From: Comamonadaceae bacterium
GTDB taxonomy: Bacteria > Pseudomonadota > Gammaproteobacteria > Burkholderiales > Burkholderiaceae_C
Assembly (NCBI GenBank): GCA_027490925.1
Contig: JAIXXF010000039.1
Coordinates: 1-64,000, forward strand
Length of the DNA: 64,000 nucleotides
Reading direction: 5' to 3'
Shown here: positions 1 through 7,054 of the stretch, piece after piece
Numbering within the stretch: the first letter of the stretch is position 1
How the letters are laid out: each line of letters starts with the position of its first letter
Made by a program: the position numbers and the translations under genes
The notes under the pieces: model-generated
Databases searched by the model: none
What the model saw: the letters and a program-made list of their open reading frames with translations, nothing else
What the model was told of the DNA's origin: nothing

Positions 1-182
1 AGGTGCCGGATCTTGAACCAGGGGGCGCCCATGGCGATGCCGAGAGCCTTGGCCTCGTTGGACCGGGCGATGGCGCAGCCGTCGTTGTTGCTGAGCACCA
101 CGACCGGTTTGCCGTTCAGGCTGGGGCGGAAGACCCGCTCACAGCTCACGTAGAAGTTGTTGCCGTCGACCAGGGCGTACAT
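1..182 (-). CDS. umuC: UmuC, DNA polymerase V catalytic subunit (partial, N-terminus only)
   Basis: Y-family translesion polymerase subunit. Only the first 60 residues are in the window; the rest lies beyond the left edge. The N-terminus [18 protein letters not shown] is the classic UmuC/DinB start, with the metal-binding D and the FYVSCE segment, followed by [18 protein letters not shown]. The ATG at 182 is 16 nt after the umuD stop and has a GAGG ribosome site about 8 nt upstream, so umuD and umuC form an SOS operon. In E. coli, UmuD'2C copies damaged templates at the cost of mutations. Here the pair sits at the left of an integrated element, so it may be element-borne. Confidence 0.93.
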   Translation of the reverse strand, partial: MYALVDGNNFYVSCERVFRPSLNGKPVVVLSNNDGCAIARSNEAKALGIAMGAPWFKIRH

Positions 183-198
183 GGTGGTTGCCTCGGTC

Positions 199-681
199 TC
201 AACCTTTGTCCACGGCGGTCTTACGGAACCGCTTGATGGTGCTGGTGACGACGCCGCAGATGCGCAGTTCCTGCCCGTCTTTGAAGGTGATCTCGGGGAA
301 GGTCGGGTTGGCGGGGACCAGTTTGACCCGTCCCAGGCATTTGTAGAGGTGCTTGATGGTGAACTCGCCATCGACCTCGGCCACCACCACATCCCGGTGG
401 ACCGGGTTCAGGGCCCGGTTCACCACCACGATGTCGCCATCGAAGATGCCGGCATCCACCATGGAGGTGCCGGACACTTTCCAGAGGAAGGTGGCCAAAG
501 GGTGGGTAATCAGCAGTTCATTGAGGTCATGTCGTCGGACACTGAAGTCCTCGGCAGGGCTGGGGAATCCAGCCGGTAAGTGGGTCGCTGCCATGGGCAG
601 CGGAATGAGGAAGGAGCCTGGATTCCCGGCCTTGTCGAGACCTCGATCACGCAGTCCAGGCACCCAAGCATCTGCGGGCAT
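199..681 (-). CDS. umuD: UmuD, LexA-like self-cleaving SOS mutagenesis protein
   Basis: S24-family serine peptidase and accessory subunit of DNA polymerase V. The Ala-Gly cleavage site is seen in [11 protein letters not shown], the catalytic Ser in KVSGTSM and the general-base Lys in [10 protein letters not shown], in the usual order and spacing. RecA filaments trigger self-cleavage to the active form. The frame stays open up to a GTG at 747, but that codon lies inside the LexA box, so translation must start downstream. ATG 681 (161 residues) is used here; ATG 594 (132 residues, close to E. coli UmuD length) is an alternative. Neither has a strong ribosome site. It is followed directly by umuC. 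Confidence 0.9.
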   Translation of the reverse strand: MPADAWVPGLRDRGLDKAGNPGSFLIPLPMAATHLPAGFPSPAEDFSVRRHDLNELLITHPLATFLWKVSGTSMVDAGIFDGDIVVVNRALNPVHRDVVVAEVDGEFTIKHLYKCLGRVKLVPANPTFPEITFKDGQELRICGVVTSTIKRFRKTAVDKG

Positions 682-739
682 GGCGTCGGTCACAGCCCAA
701 GGTGGGCTGGAAACGGGCTGCTGCAGGGATGCTGGATAA

Positions 740-755
740 CTGGACACATATCCAG
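740..755. promoter_or_regulatory. LexA (SOS) box between umuDC and the thermonuclease gene
   Basis: CTGGACACATATCCAG fits the CTG-N10-CAG rule of proteobacterial LexA boxes and is nearly palindromic. It lies between the divergent umuDC and nuclease genes, 12 nt before the nuclease ATG, so it could control both. A second LexA box with the same ends precedes lexA at 21808. Confidence 0.82.
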
Positions 756-767
756 TATATTGCTTCC

Positions 768-1367
768 ATGACCACCAGCAAAACCTACCCAGTTGGCAAC
801 TCAGGCAAACACCTTCAGGCCGGATTTCAGGGACAACGCAAAGAAAGTGGCTGGGCCACTGTGGGGCGGTGGGTTCTGGCGTTTGCGGTCGCGCTGCTGG
901 TGTCGGTGCAGGCGGATGCCAGGGGAGTCAAGGCAGACCAGGTTGTTGAAGGCCGCATTGTGGGGGTGCTCGATGGGGACACAGTAGACCTGCTCACGGA
1001 TGGCCTAATGCAGCAGCGGATTCGGCTGCGGGGGATTGATGCGCCGGAGAAGCGGCAGGCGTTTGGGAATCGGTCAAAGCAGGCGTTGTCGGCGCTGGTG
1101 TTTGGGCGGCGGGCGACGGTCGCTTACAGCAAGGTGGATCGGTACGACCGTTGGGTGGGACGGATCACTGTCAATGGCGTCGATGTGTCTCGGGCCATGG
1201 TCGAACAAGGAATGGCTTGGCACTACGCGTTTTACGCTTCAGAGCAGCCCGTTGATGAACGGGTGGGGGATGCGGAGGCGGAGCAGACGGCTCGGATGGA
1301 GCGGCGTGGGCTCTGGAGCGATGTGGCGCCATCAGAACCATGGGCGTGGAGAAAACGACAGCCCTAA
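768..1367 (+). CDS. Thermonuclease (staphylococcal nuclease-like) family protein, probably exported
   Basis: A 199-residue SNase-fold nuclease. The catalytic core is present: LDGDTV (about residues 68-73), RLRGIDAPEK with the Arg and Asp of the active site (86-95), and DRYDRWVGR with the second Arg (124-132). A hydrophobic stretch WVLAFAVALLVSVQADARG (35-53) looks like a signal peptide or anchor after a basic leader. ATG 768 is chosen over the longer in-frame start at 702 because 702 lies upstream of the LexA box. Substrate is inferred to be DNA or RNA with Ca2+. Placement beside an SOS box suggests induction together with umuDC. Confidence 0.87.
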   Translation: MTTSKTYPVGNSGKHLQAGFQGQRKESGWATVGRWVLAFAVALLVSVQADARGVKADQVVEGRIVGVLDGDTVDLLTDGLMQQRIRLRGIDAPEKRQAFGNRSKQALSALVFGRRATVAYSKVDRYDRWVGRITVNGVDVSRAMVEQGMAWHYAFYASEQPVDERVGDAEAEQTARMERRGLWSDVAPSEPWAWRKRQP

Positions 1368-1418
1368 CGACTCCAAAGTCCACCGCGAAAAATTGCAAGC
1401 AAAATAGTATTTATAACT

Positions 1419-1437
1419 TGCAAAAATTGAATTTGCA
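1419..1437. promoter_or_regulatory. Inverted repeat upstream of the P63C gene, candidate operator
   Basis: TGCAAA-AATTGAA-TTTGCA is a perfect 6-bp inverted repeat in an AT-rich stretch (about 1385-1470) between the nuclease and P63C genes. Further TTGCAA and TGCAAA copies occur at about 1393 and 1463. The position fits an operator or promoter region. No regulator is assigned. Confidence 0.4.
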
Positions 1438-1474
1438 GGTACTATTGAAGTATGTAAACTCTGCAAACCACCAG

Positions 1475-2491
1475 ATGTCCACCACGAAAACTCCCAAAAT
1501 TACCGGCCGTGCTGTGGGCGCTGCCGCACGTGCAGCAGCGCTGTCGCCGGAACGGCGGCTTCAAATCTCGAAGAAGGCGTTGGCGCAGAAACAGGCCAAT
1601 GCGAACTTACTTCGCGCGACCCACGGATCTGACGAACGTCCCCTCAAGATCGGCGATATCGAGCTACCGTGTTACGTGCTCGAAGATGAAACACGAGTGC
1701 TGTCTCAGCGCGGCATCCTTGCAGGACTTGGAATACCTAAGGGCTCCACAGCGTCTGGCGAGGATCAACTGACGGTATTGGCAAATTCGCTGCTTGCTGT
1801 AAAGCAACTTGATGCCGATGTTGCGTTGATCCTGAAAAAGCCGATCCAGTTCAAGCCTAAGCACGGTGGCCGGCCAGCTTATGGATACCCGGCGACGGTT
1901 CTGGCAGATTTGTGTGATGCCATGCTTGCAGCGCGGGCAGCGGGCAAGTTGACCAAAGGTCAGCTAATGATCGCTCAGCAATGCGAAATCTTGGTACGTG
2001 GCTTCGCTCGCGTCGGGATCATCGCGCTGGTTGATGAAGCGACCGGCTACCAAAAAGATCGGGCCCGTGACAGCCTTGCGAAAATCCTAGAGGCTTGGGT
2101 CGCGAAAGAACTGCAGCCGTATGTGCGTACGTTCTCGCCGGAGTTCTACGAGGAGCTTTTCCGACTGAGGGGACTGCCGTTCCCGCCAGACAACCCAAAA
2201 TTTCGGCCTCAGTACTTTGGTGTCCTGACCAATGACATCGTGTACGAGCGTCTTGCACCGGGCCTTCTCGAAGAGCTAAAAAAGCAAGCGAGCAAAGACG
2301 AAAAGAAGGCGCACCTCCATCGCCGGTTGACCCAGGAGGTTGGGCATCCCCGGCTCAAAGAACATTTGGCGTCGGTGACCACGATCATGAAGCTCTCGGA
2401 TCGGTATCAGGATTTCATGGCCAAGCTCAATCGGGTCCATCCTCGATTTGGTCAGACCTACCTTCTGGACTTGGAGCAAACCGATCGATAG
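1475..2491 (+). CDS. P63C domain-containing phage protein
   Basis: A 338-residue protein with the C-terminal P63C domain found in phage and island proteins. Recognisable blocks are KILEAWVAKELQPYVRTF, FYEELFRLRGLPFPP, RPQYFGVLTNDIVYERLAPG and a final LTQEVGHPRLKEHLASV followed by a Lys/Asp-rich helix. The biochemical role of the family is unknown. ATG 1475 (MSTTKTPK) is preferred to the earlier in-frame ATG 1340, which would overlap the nuclease gene and translate the AT-rich repeat region. It is a free-standing gene with its own probable promoter. It supports a phage or satellite origin for this region. Confidence 0.8.
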   Translation: MSTTKTPKITGRAVGAAARAAALSPERRLQISKKALAQKQANANLLRATHGSDERPLKIGDIELPCYVLEDETRVLSQRGILAGLGIPKGSTASGEDQLTVLANSLLAVKQLDADVALILKKPIQFKPKHGGRPAYGYPATVLADLCDAMLAARAAGKLTKGQLMIAQQCEILVRGFARVGIIALVDEATGYQKDRARDSLAKILEAWVAKELQPYVRTFSPEFYEELFRLRGLPFPPDNPKFRPQYFGVLTNDIVYERLAPGLLEELKKQASKDEKKAHLHRRLTQEVGHPRLKEHLASVTTIMKLSDRYQDFMAKLNRVHPRFGQTYLLDLEQTDR

Positions 2492-2574
2492 TTGCTCACC
2501 AGTAAGCGCGCAGTTTTTTTAAACATCGACTAGACGACGACGAATAACGTCGCCATAATCACCGCAACCCAAAA

Positions 2575-2700
2575 GGGCCGGTGCTTCAAAACACCTGTTA
2601 ATCAGCGGCGCAACCTCCCCGAAAGTGAGGTTTTGTCACGTCTGTATGCCGGATGGCCCACTGTGGGCGGTCTCAGTTTCGGACGGGATGGCCACAGCGG
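2575..2700 (+). ncRNA. C4/P4-type antisense immunity RNA region (candidate)
   Basis: A gene-free stretch of about 310 bases lies between the P63C gene and the small-gene operon. It carries hairpin AACCTC(2612-2617)/GAGGTT(2627-2632), hairpin GCCCA-CTG-TGGGC (2656-2668), and then CTCAGTTTCGGACGGGATGG. This resembles, from memory, the C4 antisense RNA region of P1/P7 and P4-like elements. GGACGGGATG (2681-2690) is exactly complementary to CATCCCGTCC (2736-2745) in the leader of the next gene, as expected for an antisense RNA acting on that leader. RNA ends are estimated. Confidence 0.62.
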
Positions 2701-2735
2701 TAACGCCTGGCGCACGTCTGATTACGTGTTTTGAA

Positions 2736-2769
2736 CATCCCGTCCACCCGCATTGCTTCAAAACAATGC
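2736..2769 (+). promoter_or_regulatory. Leader target site and hairpin before the small-gene operon
   Basis: CATCCCGTCC (2736-2745) pairs with the candidate antisense RNA at 2681-2690. It is followed by the hairpin GCATTG-N8-CAATGC (2750-2769). TGCTTCAAAACA at 2754-2765 is a direct copy of 2582-2593. A short open frame beginning at TTG 2731 runs through these sites and is in frame with the gene at 2806, so it could act as a leader peptide or extended N-terminus, as in P1-type systems. Confidence 0.5.
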
Positions 2770-2805
2770 GCGTGGGTTTCAAGTCTCAATCAGGAGCATG
2801 AAGCC

Positions 2806-3078
2806 ATGGCCAACGCCATTCCCATCACCAGCCGCAAGGCTGGCCACCTGGTGCACACGTCTGCACCCAGCCCCACCACTACAGCCCAGGCACGCACCGG
2901 CCAGCCCCTGGCGATTGACCCGGTGCAGCGCCAGGCCGCCATCGAAAACGCCCTCAGCATGGCGCTTTTTTTCGTGCGCCAGCCGGGCAACACACCCGCC
3001 AACCTGTGGGCGGCCACCGCCCGCGCCAATCGGGCTCTGACGCTGCTGAAGCACGCCAGCAATGGGGAAAGCGCGTGA
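2806..3078 (+). CDS. Small protein of unknown function, first gene of the coupled satellite operon
   Basis: A 90-residue protein, not recognised. ATG 2806 has an AGGAG site at 2793-2797 (8-nt gap). The frame continues upstream to TTG 2731 through the antisense target region. The C-terminal half is helical (VQRQAAIENALSMALFFVRQ ... WAATARANRALTLLKHA); the N-terminal half is Ser/Thr/Pro-rich. Its stop codon shares one base with the next start (TGATG), so translation is probably coupled. By position it is the likely target of the C4-type RNA, comparable to ash/icd-like genes of P4-type elements; that comparison is inference. Confidence 0.65.
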   Translation: MANAIPITSRKAGHLVHTSAPSPTTTAQARTGQPLAIDPVQRQAAIENALSMALFFVRQPGNTPANLWAATARANRALTLLKHASNGESA

Positions 3079-3371
3079 TGGAAGAAGGTTTGATTGTTCA
3101 TCCAGATGGTTCGGCGACCATGAGTCGAGATCGTCTACTGCTGTGCTTAGAAATCGCCTGGGAACTCGATGCGCTGGGGTACTTACTTCCCAGTGTGACC
3201 ACCTCTCATGACCTCGAATCCAGAGCCACGTGTTTGGCGGTTCGGGGCCTTGCGGGTCGTTTCGTAGAGCTTGGCGGGGCGCTGATGGCTGCTCTCGATG
3301 ACACCGGGGTGCCTCTAAATTCACTGAGCGCAAAGGTGCTTGTTACGCCGTTACAAGTGGGGGACGAGTAA
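3078..3371 (+). CDS. Small helical protein A of a paralogous pair, unknown function
   Basis: A 97-residue protein, not recognised. It starts on the ATG sharing one base with the upstream stop and ends in TAATG with the next start. It shows clear similarity to the next gene: LCLEIAWELDA and ESRATCLAVRGLAGRFVEL here align with ICLQATWELDA and CRAVAARIHAL there. It has no signal peptide, membrane segment or metal motif. Predicted content is two or three amphipathic helices. The operon setting suggests a role in satellite regulation or phage interference, but nothing in the sequence proves this. Confidence 0.65.
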   Translation: MEEGLIVHPDGSATMSRDRLLLCLEIAWELDALGYLLPSVTTSHDLESRATCLAVRGLAGRFVELGGALMAALDDTGVPLNSLSAKVLVTPLQVGDE

Positions 3372-3655
3372 TGGACGGCAGCCTAACCCAACACGAAAAC
3401 AAGGCCGTCACCCTGACCGAGGAACGTCGGGACATTTGCCTGCAGGCGACCTGGGAGCTGGACGCCATCGCCAAGGGGCTGGTGGCTTTTGCCTCTGCGG
3501 TCAATGAGCCCGAGTCTGGCCAGCACGAATACGCATGCAGGGCGGTAGCCGCCCGGATTCATGCTCTGGCGATGTTGTTGATGTACGGGGTATCTGAGGC
3601 ATCCGAAAGCCTCGATGACCTCCGGACCCGCCTGGTCCCATGGGGGCAAGCATGA
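3371..3655 (+). CDS. Small helical protein B of a paralogous pair, unknown function
   Basis: A 94-residue protein with the same pattern as its upstream neighbour: a WELDA core near residue 29 and a CRAVAARIHALAMLLM helix near residue 56. This indicates a tandem duplication that has diverged. It starts in TAATG with the previous gene and ends in ATGA with the next. Function is unknown. Confidence 0.65.
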   Translation: MDGSLTQHENKAVTLTEERRDICLQATWELDAIAKGLVAFASAVNEPESGQHEYACRAVAARIHALAMLLMYGVSEASESLDDLRTRLVPWGQA

Positions 3656-3975
3656 GTGCGGGCGGTACGGGCAGAGCCACCCCCATGGCGGGCCATTTGG
3701 CCGGGAACTGGGTAGGGCTTGGCAATGACGGCGCACAGCCCCCGGTGGTGCTGAATGGCCAAACCACAGACATGGACCTGATGGCATGGCTGTGGGGCGA
3801 AGTGGAGTCCCTCCTGACCACCGTACGCATGCTTGCTGATGGCGGTGTGGACCTGGAGCCCCAGCACCTCAATGCCATCGTGGTGCATCGCCTGGAGCCC
3901 ATGGCCACCGCTTTGGAGTTTTCCGTGAGCCAGGGGCTGGCCAGCCGCAAAACCACCACGGGAGAGCCAGCATGA
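3652..3975 (+). CDS. Small protein of unknown function in the coupled satellite operon
   Basis: A 107-residue protein. The ATG at 3652 overlaps the previous stop by 4 nt (ATGA), which fixes the start over the in-frame ATG at 3640. A Gly-rich N-terminus is followed by helices MDLMAWLWGEVESLLTTVRM and LNAIVVHRLEPMATALEF, with a hydrophobic spacing loosely like the two preceding proteins. It may belong to the same expanded family, but similarity is too weak to be sure. Confidence 0.6.
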   Translation: MSAGGTGRATPMAGHLAGNWVGLGNDGAQPPVVLNGQTTDMDLMAWLWGEVESLLTTVRMLADGGVDLEPQHLNAIVVHRLEPMATALEFSVSQGLASRKTTTGEPA

Positions 3976-4292
3976 GCACCCCGATCAATGAGGCGGTGGC
4001 CACTACCGTTAAGCGTGAGCTGGCGCAACTTCAAAACATCGTTGGGTTGTGTGCGTTTGCAGTCGAATCCAGACGCATCCACGCTGAGATTGATTGGGCA
4101 GCCAAGGCTGACGCTGCCCTGGCCGAAAAGCTCAGCCTGATGGTGGATGCGCGGTGCAATTGGGGTGAGATGCCCGACACCTTGGCCTATGTGCTGGTGG
4201 ACGTGCACGACCGCCTTCAAGAGCTCGACTCATTGATGCGCAGTCAAACGTACGGGCCCGACTGCGGGACAGATAAGTCCGGGAAGGGCTGA
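3972..4292 (+). CDS. Small helical protein of unknown function, last gene of the ATGA-coupled chain
   Basis: A 106-residue protein starting with a 4-nt ATGA overlap. It is mostly helical (KRELAQLQNIVGLCAFAVES; LAEKLSLMVDARC; LAYVLVDVHDRLQELDSLM). It is not recognised. It closes a run of five small genes with 1-4 nt overlaps, implying fixed ratios of the products. Confidence 0.6.
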   Translation: MSTPINEAVATTVKRELAQLQNIVGLCAFAVESRRIHAEIDWAAKADAALAEKLSLMVDARCNWGEMPDTLAYVLVDVHDRLQELDSLMRSQTYGPDCGTDKSGKG

Positions 4293-4340
4293 CACCGGGG
4301 AAATGACGCAACAGCCCAGTTCTTGTTTTTCGGAGATTTC

Positions 4341-4877
4341 ATGCAGCCGTTGGATTCGTTTCAAGTACCCGAAGGATATGTACTCACCCGGATTGGCGGC
4401 CGTCCTAAAAAGACAGGTCGGGATGTTGCTGTTTTCCTCGCAAAGTTATGGCGTATGGGATCCCCGTTTTACGAATCCGCAGCAAGCGCAGAGAGTTGGA
4501 TCCTGGATGAGTGGGAAAAGCTTGGTAAGGACCAGTCAAAGGGTCTGAGTGAGGCTGCGCATGTGCGTGCTGCGGTCCGTAGGGCCAAGCAGGAGGGGTT
4601 GAAGTACTCATTGCTGCATCACCACCACGCGACTGGCTTATGGATCGCAATTGCAGCTGACCCGGTACATAAATCCCCCAACCACCTGGGTGAACGGGTT
4701 TGGTTCTGGAAACCAGGTATGCACCTCGCACTTGAAGCCCGTGTTGCTAATGAGCCGGGCGTTGGTTCACCTGGTCCTGTCGAGTCGCCGAAACGCACTG
4801 AGATTTCGAAGGCGGTCACAACTTTGTTCTATCACTGGAATCTAGGCGTCACCAACTTTCACAAGGCTAAAAGTTAG
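4341..4877 (+). CDS. Hypothetical protein, accessory gene of the satellite
   Basis: A 178-residue protein, unrecognised. ATG 4341 has a GGAG site 6 nt upstream (TCGGAGATTTC); the longer frame from 4323 begins with TTG. It opens with PEGYVLTRIGGRPKKTGRDVAVFLA, a basic segment that could bind nucleic acid, and ends in a Lys-rich tail. A His run (HHHH) lies mid-protein. There are no membrane segments. It is separated from the previous operon by about 48 nt and from the AlpA-like gene by about 90 nt of AT-rich DNA. Confidence 0.6.
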   Translation: MQPLDSFQVPEGYVLTRIGGRPKKTGRDVAVFLAKLWRMGSPFYESAASAESWILDEWEKLGKDQSKGLSEAAHVRAAVRRAKQEGLKYSLLHHHHATGLWIAIAADPVHKSPNHLGERVWFWKPGMHLALEARVANEPGVGSPGPVESPKRTEISKAVTTLFYHWNLGVTNFHKAKS

Positions 4878-4970
4878 TGGACGCAAACAGGCAAGAAACC
4901 GTTTAACGACTGTCAGTTAATTGCTCAGATCAGCACATTTGATACTTCTTTAACTGAATAGGAAGTGCTA

Positions 4971-5318
4971 GTGAACTACTCACAAAGCAGCCACCCCGCG
5001 GGATCGCCAGCGGTTGGTGGCGATCTCAAAGCCGACGATCACAAGGGGCCGCTGATCGGAACGGAAGCGGTCATTTCGTTGATCGGAATGAGTCGAACCT
5101 GGCTTTTCAAAGCGATTCGCGCCGGTAACTTTCCGTCGCCGATTCGGCTTGGAGCCAGGAGTAACCTGTGGCACGAGCGGGAAATCTTGGAATTCATCGA
5201 GTCGCGAAGGGTCCAGCCTGTTGCAAGGACTCGGCCGGCAGCGATGCCGCTGATGACCCGCTCTGGTGGCTCTCAGTCTCCGTCTGTTTCGCGCAATGCA
5301 GGTGCCCGCCATGCTTGA
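4971..5318 (+). CDS. AlpA-family helix-turn-helix transcriptional regulator
   Basis: A 115-residue protein with an AlpA/MerR-like winged helix at about residues 28-72: LIGTEAVISLIGMSRTWLF, then AIRAGNFPSPIRLGARSNLW and HEREILEFIESR. AlpA proteins switch on excision genes in P4-like satellites and are the master regulators of Gram-negative PICIs. GTG 4971 is preferred to GTG 4965 because AGGA (4960-4963) is 7 nt from the former and only 1 nt from the latter. The gene is preceded by an AT-rich intergenic region likely to hold its promoter. The C-terminal 35 residues are basic and disordered. Confidence 0.82.
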   Translation: MNYSQSSHPAGSPAVGGDLKADDHKGPLIGTEAVISLIGMSRTWLFKAIRAGNFPSPIRLGARSNLWHEREILEFIESRRVQPVARTRPAAMPLMTRSGGSQSPSVSRNAGARHA

Positions 5319-5589
5319 CGTTTCCCAATCGAATCGGACTAGTCATTCGGTGACTGGCGGTGCTGGAAATACAGGGTTACTGGACATGCAAGACGTCATT
5401 GCTAAGTCTGGACTGTCGAGAGCTGATGTGCTCGCAAAAGCTCGCGGTGGCTTGTTTCCATCCCCGTACCTCGTGGGGTGTGAATCCTGCTTCTGGCGTA
5501 TATCCGATGTGAACGCGTGGATGAACGGTAAACGCTCATGGACTGTTACCCAACCGCTATTGACGCGCCATATGGGAGGCAGGCTGTGA
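5311..5589 (+). CDS. Second AlpA-like DNA-binding protein
   Basis: A 92-residue protein with a weaker AlpA-type fold: LLDMQDVIAKSGLSRADVLA, a GGLFPSPYLVG turn and FWRISDVNAWMN, aligning with IGTEAVISLIGMSRTWLF ... GNFPSPIRLG ... LWHEREILEFIE of the upstream gene. ATG 5311 overlaps the upstream stop by 8 nt; ATG 5296 is an alternative. Two adjacent AlpA-like genes suggest a duplicated regulator, or an activator/antagonist pair. The key HTH serine-arginine is kept (SRADVL), so DNA binding is plausible. Confidence 0.65.
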   Translation: MLDVSQSNRTSHSVTGGAGNTGLLDMQDVIAKSGLSRADVLAKARGGLFPSPYLVGCESCFWRISDVNAWMNGKRSWTVTQPLLTRHMGGRL

Positions 5590-6032
5590 TCCCCTACAGG
5601 AGCCGCAAAGACGACCTGGATGGCTGGCAATCGTTTCTCCACGCTCGGCTTTCTCATCTTGAGCATGAGGTCTTCACCGTGATGCTTTTTGACCGTCGTG
5701 GGTTTTTGTTCTGCGTTCGTGACCTCTTCATAGGCGATGCGGTTTCGGTGAACGTTTCAATCAAAGAGGTTCTTCGCTTTGTTCTCGTTTCGAACAGTGA
5801 CTCAATCATCGTTGCTCACAACCACCCCTGTGGGTGGCAACTGCCATCCGGTGCTGATATTGAACTAACAGCAAGACTGCGGTTAGCGAGCAAGGTGTGT
5901 GGGTTTTTGATGCGCGACCACGTAATTGTTACTTCGGTTGGCGTTCATTCCATGAAGCGCCTTGGGCCGTGGGCTGTGCCCTTCGAGTTCGAACTTCCAT
6001 TACTCAAAGAACTAATTGATTCCGCCGCCTGA
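5586..6032 (+). CDS. RadC-like JAB/MPN domain protein
   Basis: A 148-residue RadC-family protein. The JAMM signature is intact: HNHPCGWQLPSGADIELT gives H-x-H-P-(x)n-P-S-x-x-D, preceded by LEHEVFTVMLFD and VSNSDSIIVA. GTG 5586 is chosen because GGGAGG (5574-5579) sits 6 nt upstream and the start overlaps the previous stop as GTGA; ATG 5538 has no good ribosome site. RadC-like proteins are common in phages, satellites and islands, and their enzymatic role is unsettled. It heads an operon with the next two genes and the primase. Confidence 0.85.
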   Translation: MIPYRSRKDDLDGWQSFLHARLSHLEHEVFTVMLFDRRGFLFCVRDLFIGDAVSVNVSIKEVLRFVLVSNSDSIIVAHNHPCGWQLPSGADIELTARLRLASKVCGFLMRDHVIVTSVGVHSMKRLGPWAVPFEFELPLLKELIDSAA

Positions 6033-6045
6033 GCGGTCAACTCTT

Positions 6046-6585
6046 ATGAACATTCCTATGCTGGACTTTTTCAACATCAAAAAGACGGTTGATTCCGTCA
6101 AGGCCCGATATTTTGACTTGGAGCGAGAGATCAGTGAGCTGGACCGGAAGCGAAATCAAATCGCTCTTGCAAAGACCAGCCGCACAGAGTTGAAGCAGGC
6201 GGTTGACGAATGGGTGGGACGTGCTGGTGGTCGTTTTGCCGAGGCCGTCCAGACTCATATGCAAAGCCATCACAGGACGCCCAGCGCAGCTCCGCGCCAA
6301 TTTGGGTTTTTCTCGCTGGCAAACGATGAGTTTTCAACGACCGATATCCGTCTGATGGATGACTTCCTTTGCGCCACCTTCGGGGAGCAGATTCGCGCAG
6401 CGATCAAGGGGGCCATCGACACGATGCCATGGGAAAACGAGGGGCTGCCTATGGCTGAGAGGACGCGCGAGATCGCCAAGATCGACGGCGTGATTCTGAA
6501 GAAGCGTGAGGAGATGGAGCAGATCGAACGTGACGCACAGCAGGCTGGCATCAAGTTATTTGATGTCATGGTTGGCAATGCCTAA
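6046..6585 (+). CDS. Coiled-coil protein of unknown function
   Basis: A 179-residue protein starting at ATG 6046, 13 nt after the radC-like stop. Long heptad-rich helices lie at both ends: KKTVDSVKARYFDLEREISE (about 8-27) with following ELDRKRNQIALAK, and ILKKREEMEQIERDAQQAG near the C-terminus. The middle is variable, with an FGFFSLANDEF segment. No enzymatic motif is seen. It overlaps the next gene by 8 nt and is co-transcribed with the primase, so an auxiliary replication role is possible but unproven. Confidence 0.6.
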   Translation: MNIPMLDFFNIKKTVDSVKARYFDLEREISELDRKRNQIALAKTSRTELKQAVDEWVGRAGGRFAEAVQTHMQSHHRTPSAAPRQFGFFSLANDEFSTTDIRLMDDFLCATFGEQIRAAIKGAIDTMPWENEGLPMAERTREIAKIDGVILKKREEMEQIERDAQQAGIKLFDVMVGNA

Positions 6586-7054
6586 GGGATCAACACATTC
6601 AGCGAACACGGGCGGCGAGTTGGTTCATAGGCAGTCGCTGGAGGCTGACCAGCGTCGGCTTTCTGCTGCGGCCTCGCTCGCAGGCGATCGCAAGGACGGC
6701 GTAGCACCGAATCCGGTACCGGCAATACGGACAGCCAGCAGAGCGCACAACCCCCCGTTTCGCTCGCCACCAAGCCCGGCGCCATCTTTTGCTGCGCCTA
6801 CAGGCGCCGAATTGGTCCGAAGGCAGTCCCTAGAGGCTGCTCAGCGGCGACTTTCAGCGGCAGCTTTACTGGCTGAGGCCCACGTTAAGCGACCAGCTTT
6901 TCAAACCCGTATGGGCAGGGGGGCGGCTGCCGTGTTGGTGCGATTCGAGTGGCCTGGTCGTTTGATCGTGATTGAGCCGACCACGGGCGCGATCCTGGCT
7001 GAGTCCGAGCCGGGTGATCCCTATCAACTGCGAGATGGTTTCTCGATTGGTTGA
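6578..7054 (+). CDS. Small protein with an internal duplicated motif, unknown function
   Basis: A 158-residue protein starting at ATG 6578 inside the end of the previous gene. It contains two near-identical segments about 60 residues apart: GGELVHRQSLEADQRRLSAA and GAELVRRQSLEAAQRRLSAA, joined by a Pro/Ser-rich linker. The C-terminus VLVRFEWPGRLIVIEPTTGA is beta-rich. Such paired helical motifs often mediate protein docking; here they may bind the adjacent primase-helicase, which starts at the overlapping TGATG. This is inference only. Confidence 0.6.
   Translation: MPKGSTHSANTGGELVHRQSLEADQRRLSAAASLAGDRKDGVAPNPVPAIRTASRAHNPPFRSPPSPAPSFAAPTGAELVRRQSLEAAQRRLSAAALLAEAHVKRPAFQTRMGRGAAAVLVRFEWPGRLIVIEPTTGAILAESEPGDPYQLRDGFSIG

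Noticed and set aside
682-747. Upstream extension of umuD to GTG 747
   Set aside because: The codon lies within the LexA box, so it would be at or before the transcript start.
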